A stretch of 64,000 nt of DNA, from NCBI RefSeq assembly GCF_018219155.1, contig NZ_CP056123.1:62001-126000 (forward strand), in the 5' to 3' direction. Below, piece after piece: positions 31,218 to 40,383 of the stretch. The notes under the pieces were generated by a model that worked only from the letters and a program-made list of their open reading frames with translations, was not told where the DNA came from and did no database searches. The stretch's first letter is position 1; every line of letters starts with the position of its first letter. The position numbers and the translations under genes are program-made. This DNA comes from Moritella sp. 24. GTDB taxonomy: Bacteria; Pseudomonadota; Gammaproteobacteria; Enterobacterales; Moritellaceae.

Positions 31218-32163
31218 TACTGCTGCAGGTAGTGAAGAATTACCTGCTAAATTACTGAAACCTATTGACCTATTTTTACGTTATATCACCAGTGAACGAC
31301 AACTAAGTCTGCATACTGCTCGTAATTATCGCCGTCATTTGACGTTATTTGCCGAGCAAATGCTCACGTTCCCCATAACCGAATGGCGCTTGCTTGATGC
31401 TGCCCAAGTGCGAAAACTCGCCACGTTAAACCATAAACAAGGTTTGTCGCCACGCAGTCTTGCGACGAAACTTTCCGCGCTACGTAGCTTCTGTGATTAC
31501 TTAGTATTACAAGGTGACTTAACTGCAAATCCTGCAAAAGGGGTTTCTGCACCACGCCAAAGTAAACCGTTACCGAAGAACTTAGATGTTGATGAAATAC
31601 ATCAACTATTGGCGGTAAGTAATAGTGAAGAGGCTGACGATCCGTTTCTCGTATTACGTGATAAAGCGATGATGGAGCTAATGTACTCTGCGGGATTACG
31701 ATTAGATGAATTAGTGAATCTCGACTTAAAAGACGTTAAGTTACGTGAAAAAACCATGCGCGTGATTGGTAAAGGTGATAAGCAACGCCAATTGCCTATT
31801 GGTAGCGTTGCGATTGCTGCCTTAAAAGAGTGGTTAGCTGTACGTGATGAATATGCTGATAGTGCGCAACCTGCGTTATTTGTCAGTCAACTTAGACGTC
31901 GAATTTCACATCGAAGTGTACAAAGTCGTATGGCTAAGTGGGGACAACAACAAACATTAACGAGCCATGTTCACCCACATAAATTACGCCATTCATTTGC
32001 CACTCATATGCTTGAATCGAGTGGCGACTTACGTGCCGTTCAGGAATTATTAGGGCATGCTAATATCAGTACAACTCAGATCTACACCAGCTTAGACTTT
32101 CAACATTTAGCGAAAGTGTATGATGCTGCTCATCCTCGTGCAAAAAAGAAAAGAGAAGACTGA
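31195..32163 (+). CDS. xerC: Tyrosine recombinase XerC
   Basis: Resolves chromosome dimers at dif with XerD. The 322 residues show the core-binding domain (SERQLSLHTARNYRRHLT) and the catalytic domain with Arg in SAGLRLDEL, HPHKLRHSFATHML, LGHANISTTQIYT (the tyrosine nucleophile). The called start is a GTG within the end of the DUF484 gene. It overlaps the next gene by one base. Confidence 0.95.
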   Translation: MTTLSKNNTAAGSEELPAKLLKPIDLFLRYITSERQLSLHTARNYRRHLTLFAEQMLTFPITEWRLLDAAQVRKLATLNHKQGLSPRSLATKLSALRSFCDYLVLQGDLTANPAKGVSAPRQSKPLPKNLDVDEIHQLLAVSNSEEADDPFLVLRDKAMMELMYSAGLRLDELVNLDLKDVKLREKTMRVIGKGDKQRQLPIGSVAIAALKEWLAVRDEYADSAQPALFVSQLRRRISHRSVQSRMAKWGQQQTLTSHVHPHKLRHSFATHMLESSGDLRAVQELLGHANISTTQIYTSLDFQHLAKVYDAAHPRAKKKRED

Positions 32164-32879
32164 TGAAATTCTATCGACGATTAAAGTCAATTAAAGCCAT
32201 GAGTTTCGATCTCGACGATACCTTATATGATAACTATCCTGTGGTTCGTCGAGCCGAAGCATGGATGCATATGCATTTGCGCAGTCAATATCCACATATT
32301 ACACATTTAGATGAGAGTGGCTGGTTGCAGTTGAAGCGTCATGTCATTCATCAACAACCCAGTTTGATCCATGATGTGAGTGCTATCCGTGTTGCTTGTT
32401 TAACGGCACTGTTCTTACGTCACGGCTACAGTGAACAAGATGCTAAGTCTGTTGCTCATCGTATTTTTACGCAGGTACTTGCGGTACGTAGTGATTTTAT
32501 CGTACCTGAAAATACGTTCGCAGTACTATCAAGGTTAGCAGACAAGATCCCTTTGATTGCAGTCACAAATGGTAATGTCGATACCGATAAAATAGGGTTA
32601 ACACCGTATTTTAGTGCAGTGATAAAACCCGGTAATGGTTTGAGAATGAAACCTTACCCGGATCTGTTTTCACTGGCCGCGAAGCAGTTGGATGTATCAC
32701 CACAAAATATTCTCCATGTGGGAGATCATCTTAAATCGGATGTCGCGGGTGCTGTGACGAATGGATTCATGGCTGCGTGGTTTAATGACCAGCAAAAGTC
32801 ACTCATGACGAGTAACAAGGCAACTCATTTACCTGATATTGAAATAACTCACTTGGATGAATTAACAAGCCTGTTATAA
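32163..32879 (+). CDS. yigB: HAD-superfamily hydrolase YigB-like
   Basis: 238 residues; a phosphatase of the HAD subfamily that in E. coli (YigB) dephosphorylates FMN for riboflavin synthesis. Motif I SFDLDDTLYDN (Asp nucleophile near residue 16), motif II AVTNGN, and motif IV HVGDHLKSDVAGA are intact. Operon position after xerC is as in E. coli and supports YigB. The actual substrate is inferred. Confidence 0.88.
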   Translation: MKFYRRLKSIKAMSFDLDDTLYDNYPVVRRAEAWMHMHLRSQYPHITHLDESGWLQLKRHVIHQQPSLIHDVSAIRVACLTALFLRHGYSEQDAKSVAHRIFTQVLAVRSDFIVPENTFAVLSRLADKIPLIAVTNGNVDTDKIGLTPYFSAVIKPGNGLRMKPYPDLFSLAAKQLDVSPQNILHVGDHLKSDVAGAVTNGFMAAWFNDQQKSLMTSNKATHLPDIEITHLDELTSLL

Positions 32880-32890
32880 TCCCTCTATTC

Positions 32891-32910
32891 TACTGATTAA
32901 ATATACAGTC
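32891..32910 (+). promoter_or_regulatory. LexA (SOS) box upstream of uvrD
   Basis: TACTG-ATTAAATATA-CAGTC: CTG-N10-CAG with an AT-rich core, close to the consensus TACTG(TA)5CAGTA. It lies 16 bases before the uvrD start. E. coli uvrD is also under LexA control. Confidence 0.8.
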
Positions 32911-32925
32911 TAAGGTGACTAAATT

Positions 32926-35094
32926 ATGGATGTATCTCTCTTACTGGACGGCCTCAACGATAAACAGCGTGACGCTGTCGCGGCTCCACCATCGAGTATG
33001 CTGGTTTTAGCGGGTGCTGGTAGTGGTAAAACCAGAGTATTGGTACATCGCTTAGCATGGTTAATGCAAGTTGAACAATGTTCACCTTATTCATTATTGG
33101 CTGTTACCTTTACCAATAAAGCGGCTGCAGAAATGCGTGGGCGTGTTGATAAGCTATTAGAAGGGCGCCAACAAGGCATGTGGATAGGTACTTTCCACGG
33201 CATCGCTCACCGTCTATTACGCGCACACCATTTGGATGCGGGCTTACCTGCTGAGTTCCAAATTATCGACAGTGATGATCAATTACGTTTATTAAAGCGT
33301 TTGATCAAAGCCATGAATCTTGATGAGAAGCAATGGCCAGCAAAACAAGCAATGTGGTACATCGGCGGTAAAAAAGATGAAGGTCTACGCCCTGAACATT
33401 TGCAAGCATATGACCCGATTGAACGTAACTGGATCAAGATCTATCAAGCTTACCAAGAGTCTTGTGATCGTGCTGGTCTTGTTGATTTTGGTGAGCTGCT
33501 ATTACGATCTCATGAACTGTGGTTGAACAAACCGCATATTTTATCGCATTACCAAGATCGTTTTTCTAATATCCTTGTGGACGAATTCCAAGATACCAAT
33601 AACATCCAATATGCGTGGTTACGTATGCTCACGGGTGATCGCGGAAACTTGATGATCGTTGGTGATGATGATCAGTCTATTTACGGCTGGCGTGGTGCGC
33701 AAGTGGCAAATATTCAACGCTTCTTGACGGATTTTAATGGCGCTAAAACGATTAAACTAGAACAAAACTACCGTTCGAGCAGTAATATTTTGAATGCTGC
33801 CAATGCCCTTATTGTGAATAACAGTGAGCGTATGGGTAAAGAACTCTGGACTGAAGATAGCGAAGGTGAGCCGATTTCATTATATGCGTCATTCAATGAA
33901 GTGGATGAAGCGCGTTTTGTAATAGGCCGTATTAAAGAATGGCAAGATCAAGGTGGCTCTCTGAGTGACTGTGCGATCTTATACCGTAGTAATGCTCAAT
34001 CGCGTGTACTCGAGGATGCGTTATTACAAGAACAACTCGCGTATCGTATTTATGGTGGTTTACGTTTCTTCGATCGTCTTGAGGTTAAAGATGCAATGGC
34101 GTATATGCGTCTGAAGAACAACCGTGACGATGATGCCGCATTTGAACGTATTGTGAATAAACCCACTCGTGGTATTGGTGAGCGTGCTTTATCATTATTG
34201 CGTGATGCGAGTCGTGAACAAGGTTCGACATTGTGGCAAGCCGCGATCTATTTATTGGATAATAATTTGATTGCTGGACGTGCTGCGAGTTCAATCCGTA
34301 AGTTCGTTGAACTCATCACAGAGCTAGATAATGATGTTGCTGAGTTAGCCTTGCATGAACAAATCGATCATGTGGTTTTATACTCTGGTCTGAAATCTAT
34401 GTATCAACTTGAGAAAGGCGAAAAAGCCCAATCACGTATTGAAAACTTAGAGGAACTGGTTTCTGCTGCACGTGGTTTTAAAATTCCAGATGACAGTGAA
34501 GAGATGACTGAGCTATCAGCCTTCTTAGCATTTGCTGTATTGGAATCAGCTGAAGGCCAAGCGGATGAGTTTGAAGATGCGGTACAGTTGATGACGCTAC
34601 ACTCGGCAAAAGGTCTGGAATTCCCAGTCGTCTTTATGGTCGGTGTGGAAGAGGGCATGTTCCCAAGTCAGCAATCGACTGAAGAAGCTGGACGCATGGA
34701 AGAAGAGCGCCGCCTTTGTTATGTCGGTATTACGCGCGCAATGAAGAAACTGTATATCAGTTATGCTGAATCACGCCGTTTATACGGTAAAGAAATGAAT
34801 CATCGTCCATCACGTTTCATTCGCGAAGTACCTGAAAAATACATTGAAGAGATCCGTTTAAAAACACAAATCCGCCAACCAACACAATTTGGTCGTTTTA
34901 GTGCGGGTGCTGAAAAAATGTCATTTGAGTCGACGGGCTATCAATTAGGTCAGCGTGTATTGCATGCAAAATTTGGTGAAGGCATCGTGATGAACTATGA
35001 AGGTAGTGGTCCACAATGTCGTATTCAAATTGAGTTTGATCAACTTGGCAGTAAATGGCTTGTCGTTTCTTACGCTAGATTACAGGCTCTATAG
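32926..35094 (+). CDS. uvrD: DNA helicase II (UvrD)
   Basis: 3'-5' SF1 helicase for nucleotide-excision and mismatch repair. 722 residues, a normal length. Walker A AGAGSGKTRVLVHR (about 29-42), motif Ia TFTNKAAAEMRGR, the DEFQDTN Walker B, motif III GDDDQSIYGWRGA, motif IV QNYRSS, LMTLHSAKGLEFPVVF and motif VI RRLCYVGITRA are all present. The C-terminal tail (FGEGIVMNYEGSG) is the usual Tudor-like RNAP-binding region. Under a LexA box. Confidence 0.98.
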   Translation: MDVSLLLDGLNDKQRDAVAAPPSSMLVLAGAGSGKTRVLVHRLAWLMQVEQCSPYSLLAVTFTNKAAAEMRGRVDKLLEGRQQGMWIGTFHGIAHRLLRAHHLDAGLPAEFQIIDSDDQLRLLKRLIKAMNLDEKQWPAKQAMWYIGGKKDEGLRPEHLQAYDPIERNWIKIYQAYQESCDRAGLVDFGELLLRSHELWLNKPHILSHYQDRFSNILVDEFQDTNNIQYAWLRMLTGDRGNLMIVGDDDQSIYGWRGAQVANIQRFLTDFNGAKTIKLEQNYRSSSNILNAANALIVNNSERMGKELWTEDSEGEPISLYASFNEVDEARFVIGRIKEWQDQGGSLSDCAILYRSNAQSRVLEDALLQEQLAYRIYGGLRFFDRLEVKDAMAYMRLKNNRDDDAAFERIVNKPTRGIGERALSLLRDASREQGSTLWQAAIYLLDNNLIAGRAASSIRKFVELITELDNDVAELALHEQIDHVVLYSGLKSMYQLEKGEKAQSRIENLEELVSAARGFKIPDDSEEMTELSAFLAFAVLESAEGQADEFEDAVQLMTLHSAKGLEFPVVFMVGVEEGMFPSQQSTEEAGRMEEERRLCYVGITRAMKKLYISYAESRRLYGKEMNHRPSRFIREVPEKYIEEIRLKTQIRQPTQFGRFSAGAEKMSFESTGYQLGQRVLHAKFGEGIVMNYEGSGPQCRIQIEFDQLGSKWLVVSYARLQAL

Positions 35095-35204
35095 TAAGGC
35101 TTAACTTTTTATAGTATAGTTGCGCGATTTTTTAGGATAGTATCACTGCATACTCAACGCTAACTTGGATGTTAGCGCTACTCATGTGGTTACAGGGAGT
35201 TATT

Positions 35205-35840
35205 TTGATATCACGGTTTATCATCGCGCTGATGTGCTTATTTAGCTCATTTGCTTATTCTGCTATATTCAAATCAGACAATACGCAGTTATTAACGCAG
35301 TGGCTATCAGGCGTACATAGATCGACGAATGATGTTATTCAAGGACGAGACGTTAACATCGATCTACGCATTTTTCCTATTTGGCAAGATCGTTTTGATG
35401 GTGAATGGTTATATATGGAGAGCCGTATTGTTGGCTCGCCGAACAAACCATTTCGCCAACGTATTTTGCAATTAGTGGCGACACCAAACGGTCTTATCCG
35501 TCTATACAGTTATTCAATTCCACGTGCTTCTGACTTTGCTGGTGCTTATTATACACCGAAGGTATTGATGAGCTTAACGCAATCTCAACTTAGTATTAGT
35601 AATAACTGTGAGCTATTAATTGAGCTGAAAATAACAAATACATTTGTGGGTGAAACAGACTCTAACTCATGTATTACTACGAGTCATTCTTCATCGCTAA
35701 TCACGACATTTTTTGCCGTGTCGGAAGCGAATATTTCATTCTTAGATGGCGGTTATGATAAGTTTGGAAATCTTGTTCCAGGCAGACTTGATATACCCGT
35801 TACTTTTCTAAAGCTTGAAGATTATAAGCTGAGTGAGTAG
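35205..35840 (+). CDS. CpcT/CpeT-like exported protein
   Basis: About 211 residues. The chosen TTG start has AGGGAG seven bases upstream and gives MISRFIIALMCLFSSFAYSA, a good signal peptide; an in-frame ATG at 35169 sits in the loop of a hairpin (35158-35177). The mature part has the CpeT/CpcT family pattern: L..WL.G...S, FPIW.DRFDGEWLYMES, KPFRQRILQLV, FAGAYYTP, and a Cys-containing repeat. In cyanobacteria this family attaches bilins to phycobiliproteins. This window shows no phycobiliproteins, so the function here is unknown. No operon partner. Confidence 0.75.
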   Translation: MISRFIIALMCLFSSFAYSAIFKSDNTQLLTQWLSGVHRSTNDVIQGRDVNIDLRIFPIWQDRFDGEWLYMESRIVGSPNKPFRQRILQLVATPNGLIRLYSYSIPRASDFAGAYYTPKVLMSLTQSQLSISNNCELLIELKITNTFVGETDSNSCITTSHSSSLITTFFAVSEANISFLDGGYDKFGNLVPGRLDIPVTFLKLEDYKLSE

Positions 35841-35846
35841 AGAAAG

Positions 35847-35890
35847 TAATAAGCATCCTGCTTAGTTGATATATTTTAGGATGCTTATTA
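35847..35890. terminator. Hairpin between convergent CpeT-like and rarD genes
   Basis: A 13-bp stem TAATAAGCATCCT/AGGATGCTTATTA with an 18-base loop between two converging genes. The T runs are short, so this is a probable but weak bidirectional terminator. Confidence 0.55.
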
Positions 35891-35921
35891 TGATATTACG
35901 TAATGTCATTACTCTGTGTTA

Positions 35922-36833
35922 TTACGATGACGTTTTTAAGAGTGCACGCTGATAACGGTTATGTTTAATACCATCCACACTGAACAATACTAATCCCGCC
36001 CAAATAAACGCAAATGTCATTAATGTTTCAGTATTTATCGCTTCATCAAAGAGCGTCACACCCATAATAAAGAGTAATGTTGGACCAATATATTGGAAGA
36101 AGCCAAGCGTTGATAGTGGCAGGCGTACCGCTGCATGATTAAAACACAATAATGGTATGGTCGTGACAAAGGCAGCACTGATTAATAATAGGTTTAAGCT
36201 CATGCTATTTGAGGCTAAGTCAGCTGTCGCAGAGTCTGCAATCAAGAATAAATAGATGGCAGCGACTGGTAGCATAATCATCGTTTCAATAAATAATCCA
36301 ACAAGTGGATTGAGTTTTAACTTCTTACGCATCAAACCATAAAACCCAAAACTACAACTTAATACCAAGGCAACCCAAGGTAAATAACCTAACGAGATAA
36401 CTTGAATTAAGATACCAACGATAGCCAGTAAAATGGCGACCCATTGTAATTTACGCAGTTTTTCAGACAGAAATACCATGCCAAGTAATACGTTAATAAT
36501 AGGGTTAATGAAGTAGCCTAAGCTCGCATCGAGTAGATGGCCATTATTTACGGCCCAAATATAAGTTAGCCAATTGATACTGATGAGTAATGAAGTACAA
36601 AGCAGTAAGAAGATATTCTTAGGCGTTGATAGCACGGACTTAACCATCGGCCAAAATTTAAATAGGCTGACTAATACAGCAACAAAAATGCAAGACCACA
36701 GTGCTCGATGGGCTAAGATTTCATAGGCTGGTACTTCATGTAATTGTTTAAAATAAAGAGGAGCGAGCCCCCACATTACATAAGCAAGAATGGCGAATAT
36801 CACCCCGTGCTTAGTATCATTGTTGGTTGTCAT
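35922..36833 (-). CDS. rarD: RarD, EamA-family transporter
   Basis: Inner-membrane protein of the drug/metabolite transporter superfamily, 303 residues with about ten membrane segments arranged as two EamA repeats. N-terminus GVIFAILAYVMWGLAPLYFK and ILAHRALWS are typical of RarD. Substrate unknown; the chloramphenicol link in the name comes from an early phenotype. Next to a yigI-like thioesterase, as in E. coli. Confidence 0.92.
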   Translation of the reverse strand: MTTNNDTKHGVIFAILAYVMWGLAPLYFKQLHEVPAYEILAHRALWSCIFVAVLVSLFKFWPMVKSVLSTPKNIFLLLCTSLLISINWLTYIWAVNNGHLLDASLGYFINPIINVLLGMVFLSEKLRKLQWVAILLAIVGILIQVISLGYLPWVALVLSCSFGFYGLMRKKLKLNPLVGLFIETMIMLPVAAIYLFLIADSATADLASNSMSLNLLLISAAFVTTIPLLCFNHAAVRLPLSTLGFFQYIGPTLLFIMGVTLFDEAINTETLMTFAFIWAGLVLFSVDGIKHNRYQRALLKTSS

Positions 36834-36930
36834 TGCTTAGGCCAGTTATTTGGATAGAAAAAAATTGATTGGCTAGCATAACAATGATGTGTAAACAGGG
36901 ACAGTGATATTAATAATCTTTAATGCTCGT

Positions 36931-37425
36931 TTAGCCGACCAGATAGGTGCCTGTACCAAAGGCAATATGCACCCCTTCTTGATTATGTAATTCCATGCGA
37001 GTGACCGCGACTTTATTACCTGAACGAATAACATGTGCGGTTGCGGTAAATTCATCACCCCAACCAGGACGTAAATAATCGACGCGTAAATCAATCGTGC
37101 CTAGTGACTTTAGATTTTTGTGAAAGCTCTCGGAGTTTTTCACTTTCATCTGTGGAATTGCGGCCGCCGCTACTAACATACCGCCAGCAACATCAAGCAG
37201 ACTTGCAGTTACACCTCCATGCAGTATTTTTCGAATTGGGTTACCAATTAATTTATCATCCATATTGATACGTAATTCAATGCTATCAGTCGTGTAGTTC
37301 GTAATGCGCATGCCGAGGAGATCGTTAAATGGCATCTGATTCATAAACATATCGCTAATGAAATCTAACATTTGTTGCTCTGTAAGTTCTTGGTCAATTA
37401 CATCTTGTTCGGTCATTGTTCGCAT
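36931..37425 (-). CDS. yigI: YigI/PaaI-like hotdog thioesterase
   Basis: 164 residues with the hotdog fold; cleaves acyl-CoA thioesters in known relatives (YigI acts on medium/long acyl-CoA in E. coli). The HGGVTASLLDVAGG catalytic helix (about 68-82) is clear. The start could be either ATG at 37425 or 37416. Same strand as rarD, 97 bases upstream. The usual next gene, pldA, is replaced by the DUF4956/CotH/VTC operon before recQ. Confidence 0.85.
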   Translation of the reverse strand: MRTMTEQDVIDQELTEQQMLDFISDMFMNQMPFNDLLGMRITNYTTDSIELRINMDDKLIGNPIRKILHGGVTASLLDVAGGMLVAAAAIPQMKVKNSESFHKNLKSLGTIDLRVDYLRPGWGDEFTATAHVIRSGNKVAVTRMELHNQEGVHIAFGTGTYLVG

Positions 37426-37457
37426 GCATCCTGCTTAAGCTTTTCGTTGCTGTTATT

Positions 37458-37485
37458 AACTGAGTTACGTTAAGGTAACTCAGTT
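37458..37485. terminator. Hairpin after the DUF4956/CotH/VTC operon
   Basis: Perfect 11-bp stem AACTGAGTTAC/GTAACTCAGTT, 45 bases beyond the last gene of the leftward operon. T run weak. Confidence 0.5.
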
Positions 37486-37529
37486 TCGAGGTAAATACAC
37501 CTGAAATTGCTTATTCAACGGATTTTATT

Positions 37530-39710
37530 TTATATTGATTTGTTTTCTGGGATCAGGATGACACCTTGATAACCGGTTAATGTGATTTTATTCATTATCT
37601 GGCTTAGGTTTCCGTCGGTATTAAGGCGTCGGTATTGACCCGGTAAATCAAAGGTTGCAGTGGATTGCTCACCAAATGTTTTATTTTTACCACTATGGTC
37701 GGTGTAGTAAAGAATTAACCCTTGTTGGTATTGTCGAGCTATAACAGCGACCTTTGGTGGCTTTGATTGTTGCCAAGGAAGGGTGTTAGCGGTTTGGCTA
37801 TGAAGGTAAAACCAATGGCTCGGCGTGATAGGTAATGCTTGGTTATTGATGGTTAATTGGGTGTCAGTGCTACTCGCAATCATATTATTACGAGCATCGA
37901 CATAGTGCACTGCTGGATAATCAGTAGGAGCGGGGATCGGTTTACCAATGTCATGTTTCAGCATCGCAGTGGGTTGGTAGGCGACATTTAGCGGTACGCC
38001 TGATTGGTAATAATTATTTTCGGTTGTATTTTTACTGGAGTAATAAAAACTGTTATTCCACTGCTGATAAAAATCTAATTGTGGATTATTAAGCAAATAG
38101 AATATAGCAAGATTAGTTGTTTGATCGTGTTGCCAGTTTGCTTTGCTATGTCCTTGCCAGTGTACTTTTCCGCCCTTACGCATGTGAGCCATTAGTACAC
38201 TGCGCTTATTCTGTGCGCTTAATAGGAAATGCTCCCAACGCTGTAATAAACCTCGCTGTTGTGAAAGCCCTAAACTCGGGTGGATATAGTCTTCACGAAC
38301 AAAGAAATTAAACCCTGTTACCAAAGGTTGCAAGCCGGATTCACTAAATAGATTTAAGTCAGAGATGTTGGCACCAATCCACGTTCGTGGGTTAGTTTGT
38401 TGTAGGTGCTCATTAAAGGCGCTGAGACTTTGCCAGTAGAATTTTCCTGCTTGGCGAACGGGCAGTTGTAATTCGAGAATTTGCCCACCACTCACGGTTT
38501 GGAACTGTGAAGCATTGGGAATATGGTAAAGAGAATCATTATAAGCGCCTTGATGGCCTTGCCCTAGCCAATGTTGATAAAGGTAATCACTTAACAAGGT
38601 GCGGTTACCTGCGCTAAACAAGTTAACGTAGCACATTGCTGACTGTTCATTCCACATTCTACCAAGCGGTATTAAGCGAGCTTGATAGGGAAGTCGAGCA
38701 CTGGCTTCGGTATTTGGTCGTTGTTGATATTCATGGGCATCGATATAACCGTCTTTATTCGTATCGTTCACCGGATCCCATCCTGGAATTGTAACGTAAT
38801 GCTTGCCCGATTCTTCGGTAAATTGATACCAACGTGGTAAATTTAGGTTGTTAATCGTTAACCCTTTTATGGGATTATCTATGGTTATTTTCAATACAAA
38901 AAATCGTGCATTTTTAATTTGTAATTGTGCGCCTAATTGCGAACTGAGTTGTGATGAAATACTTACCCTCGGCCAGTGCTGGGGCGGGACCCAGCGACTA
39001 TTTAATGTTGATGATAAGGGTTGAGTTATCAATGGTTGCCAAGCGTACTGAAGTGTATTTTGGGTGATGTCCCGTGTTGCGTAGGAGATTGTAATATTGC
39101 TGTCATTTAGCTTATGACCATTAAACCCTATATCGAGACCCGTTAATTTTTCTGATGAAAACAAATATAAGGTTTGGTTTTTAATGAATGTTAACGGCTG
39201 TTCCATTGGTAGATTCAGACGTTTGATGCTGCCCTGTCGAGTCAGTGTCGAAGGCTGCTGAATCGCAACTAACTCAGGGATACCGTAGAGTGGGGTATTA
39301 TGGCCATGGCTATTATCGGGTATTTCAATTTTTGTATCGTGTTGAAAATGCAGAAATAACGTTTCGTAATCTTGTTGTGCAAGTGTCATTAAGTGGCGTA
39401 GGTATTGTTCTTTATTACCCATTTTCCAATCTAGTTTCTGGCTATACATATAACCGAGTTGAGTTGTCTTTTCGGCTTCGTATTGGTCATAACTACCACC
39501 AATACTAATATCAGCATGATTATCTTCCCATTGTGATACTGCATGGGCTGAACTGAATTGCTGCTGCCAATCAGGTGATGTAGCGGCTTGTTGTTGGCCG
39601 TTAATAACCCATGCCGTTCCTGCTGAAGGGTATACCTGACTGACTGCAGTGGATGTTGATAGAATAAAAATAACGAGTCCAAAGCAGTAGTCGAGAATAT
39701 ATTTATACAT
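37530..39710 (-). CDS. Large exported protein of unknown function with an EF-hand-like loop
   Basis: 726 residues with a signal peptide (ending near TAVSQ). No named family was recognised. The first part (DWQQQFSSAHAVSQWEDNH, QLGYMYSQKLDWKMGN, YETLFLHFQHD) looks like an alpha/beta sequence and could be a glycoside-hydrolase-type barrel, but this is only a guess. At about residue 315 there is a DTNKDGYIDAHE calcium-loop motif as in dockerin/EF-hand proteins. It starts eight bases inside the VTC-domain gene and is the last member of the operon. It probably acts in the periplasm or outside. Confidence 0.7.
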   Translation of the reverse strand: MYKYILDYCFGLVIFILSTSTAVSQVYPSAGTAWVINGQQQAATSPDWQQQFSSAHAVSQWEDNHADISIGGSYDQYEAEKTTQLGYMYSQKLDWKMGNKEQYLRHLMTLAQQDYETLFLHFQHDTKIEIPDNSHGHNTPLYGIPELVAIQQPSTLTRQGSIKRLNLPMEQPLTFIKNQTLYLFSSEKLTGLDIGFNGHKLNDSNITISYATRDITQNTLQYAWQPLITQPLSSTLNSRWVPPQHWPRVSISSQLSSQLGAQLQIKNARFFVLKITIDNPIKGLTINNLNLPRWYQFTEESGKHYVTIPGWDPVNDTNKDGYIDAHEYQQRPNTEASARLPYQARLIPLGRMWNEQSAMCYVNLFSAGNRTLLSDYLYQHWLGQGHQGAYNDSLYHIPNASQFQTVSGGQILELQLPVRQAGKFYWQSLSAFNEHLQQTNPRTWIGANISDLNLFSESGLQPLVTGFNFFVREDYIHPSLGLSQQRGLLQRWEHFLLSAQNKRSVLMAHMRKGGKVHWQGHSKANWQHDQTTNLAIFYLLNNPQLDFYQQWNNSFYYSSKNTTENNYYQSGVPLNVAYQPTAMLKHDIGKPIPAPTDYPAVHYVDARNNMIASSTDTQLTINNQALPITPSHWFYLHSQTANTLPWQQSKPPKVAVIARQYQQGLILYYTDHSGKNKTFGEQSTATFDLPGQYRRLNTDGNLSQIMNKITLTGYQGVILIPENKSI

Positions 39711-40383
39711 AAATCATGTGTCTCACGCCATTTACGTATTTTGAGTGCCGTGATGGGTTGAGTGGACAATGACTAACAAGTTCGCTAAGTAGTCGCTCAT
39801 GTTGGTCTTGGCATTTTAATTCTAAAAGTACATAGTCACCCACTTTTCGTGATCGAGTGGTGTTTGGTCTACTCCAATAGCGCTGATCATATACTTCCAT
39901 ATTAGAATCAAGTGTTGCCCGTATTCGCCCACAGAAACTCACCAAGTATTGGCGTTTATAGCGTCCCAATAATATAGGGTAAGTCTGGCTATCCCACTCT
40001 GATAGAGCCTGCAAAGATAATTGAGACTGACAATGTTTAATATGTTCAGACCAGCTAATATCAGGATCATCGAAGTTTAATTGCAAAGGATAAATGACCT
40101 TACAGCCTTTACCACTTCGGCGTTGTTTAAATTCGAGCTGCGCTTTACCTGCGTTCGTAATATCGTGATACCAGCGAATACGCATTTTATTACGATTGCT
40201 AATACCGGTAAGGTTCTCGGAAAAGCACGCCATTTGATGGCTGTCAAAATAAACGCTATTCACATATTGGTCTGGATGATGTTGGCGAAACCCCATCGAT
40301 GATAAGCGTAACCAAGACAACATATATTCTAAGCGATTAAGCGGAATTGGTATTTTAATTTCAAAGCGATAGTCTTGGGTCAT
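39703..40383 (-). CDS. VTC-domain protein (polyphosphate polymerase-like)
   Basis: 226 residues resembling the VTC domain, the catalytic fold of yeast polyphosphate polymerase Vtc4 and of the triphosphate tunnel superfamily. Seen: RFEIKIPIPL at the N-terminus, QYVNSVYFDSHQ, NKMRIRWYHD, LEFKQRRSGKG and a C-terminal LLELKC, i.e. alternating Glu/Lys/Arg strand residues as in tunnel enzymes. No membrane segment. Its start overlaps the stop of the CotH-like gene (ATGA). Whether it makes polyphosphate or another phosphopolymer is not known. Confidence 0.75.
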   Translation of the reverse strand: MTQDYRFEIKIPIPLNRLEYMLSWLRLSSMGFRQHHPDQYVNSVYFDSHQMACFSENLTGISNRNKMRIRWYHDITNAGKAQLEFKQRRSGKGCKVIYPLQLNFDDPDISWSEHIKHCQSQLSLQALSEWDSQTYPILLGRYKRQYLVSFCGRIRATLDSNMEVYDQRYWSRPNTTRSRKVGDYVLLELKCQDQHERLLSELVSHCPLNPSRHSKYVNGVRHMIYV

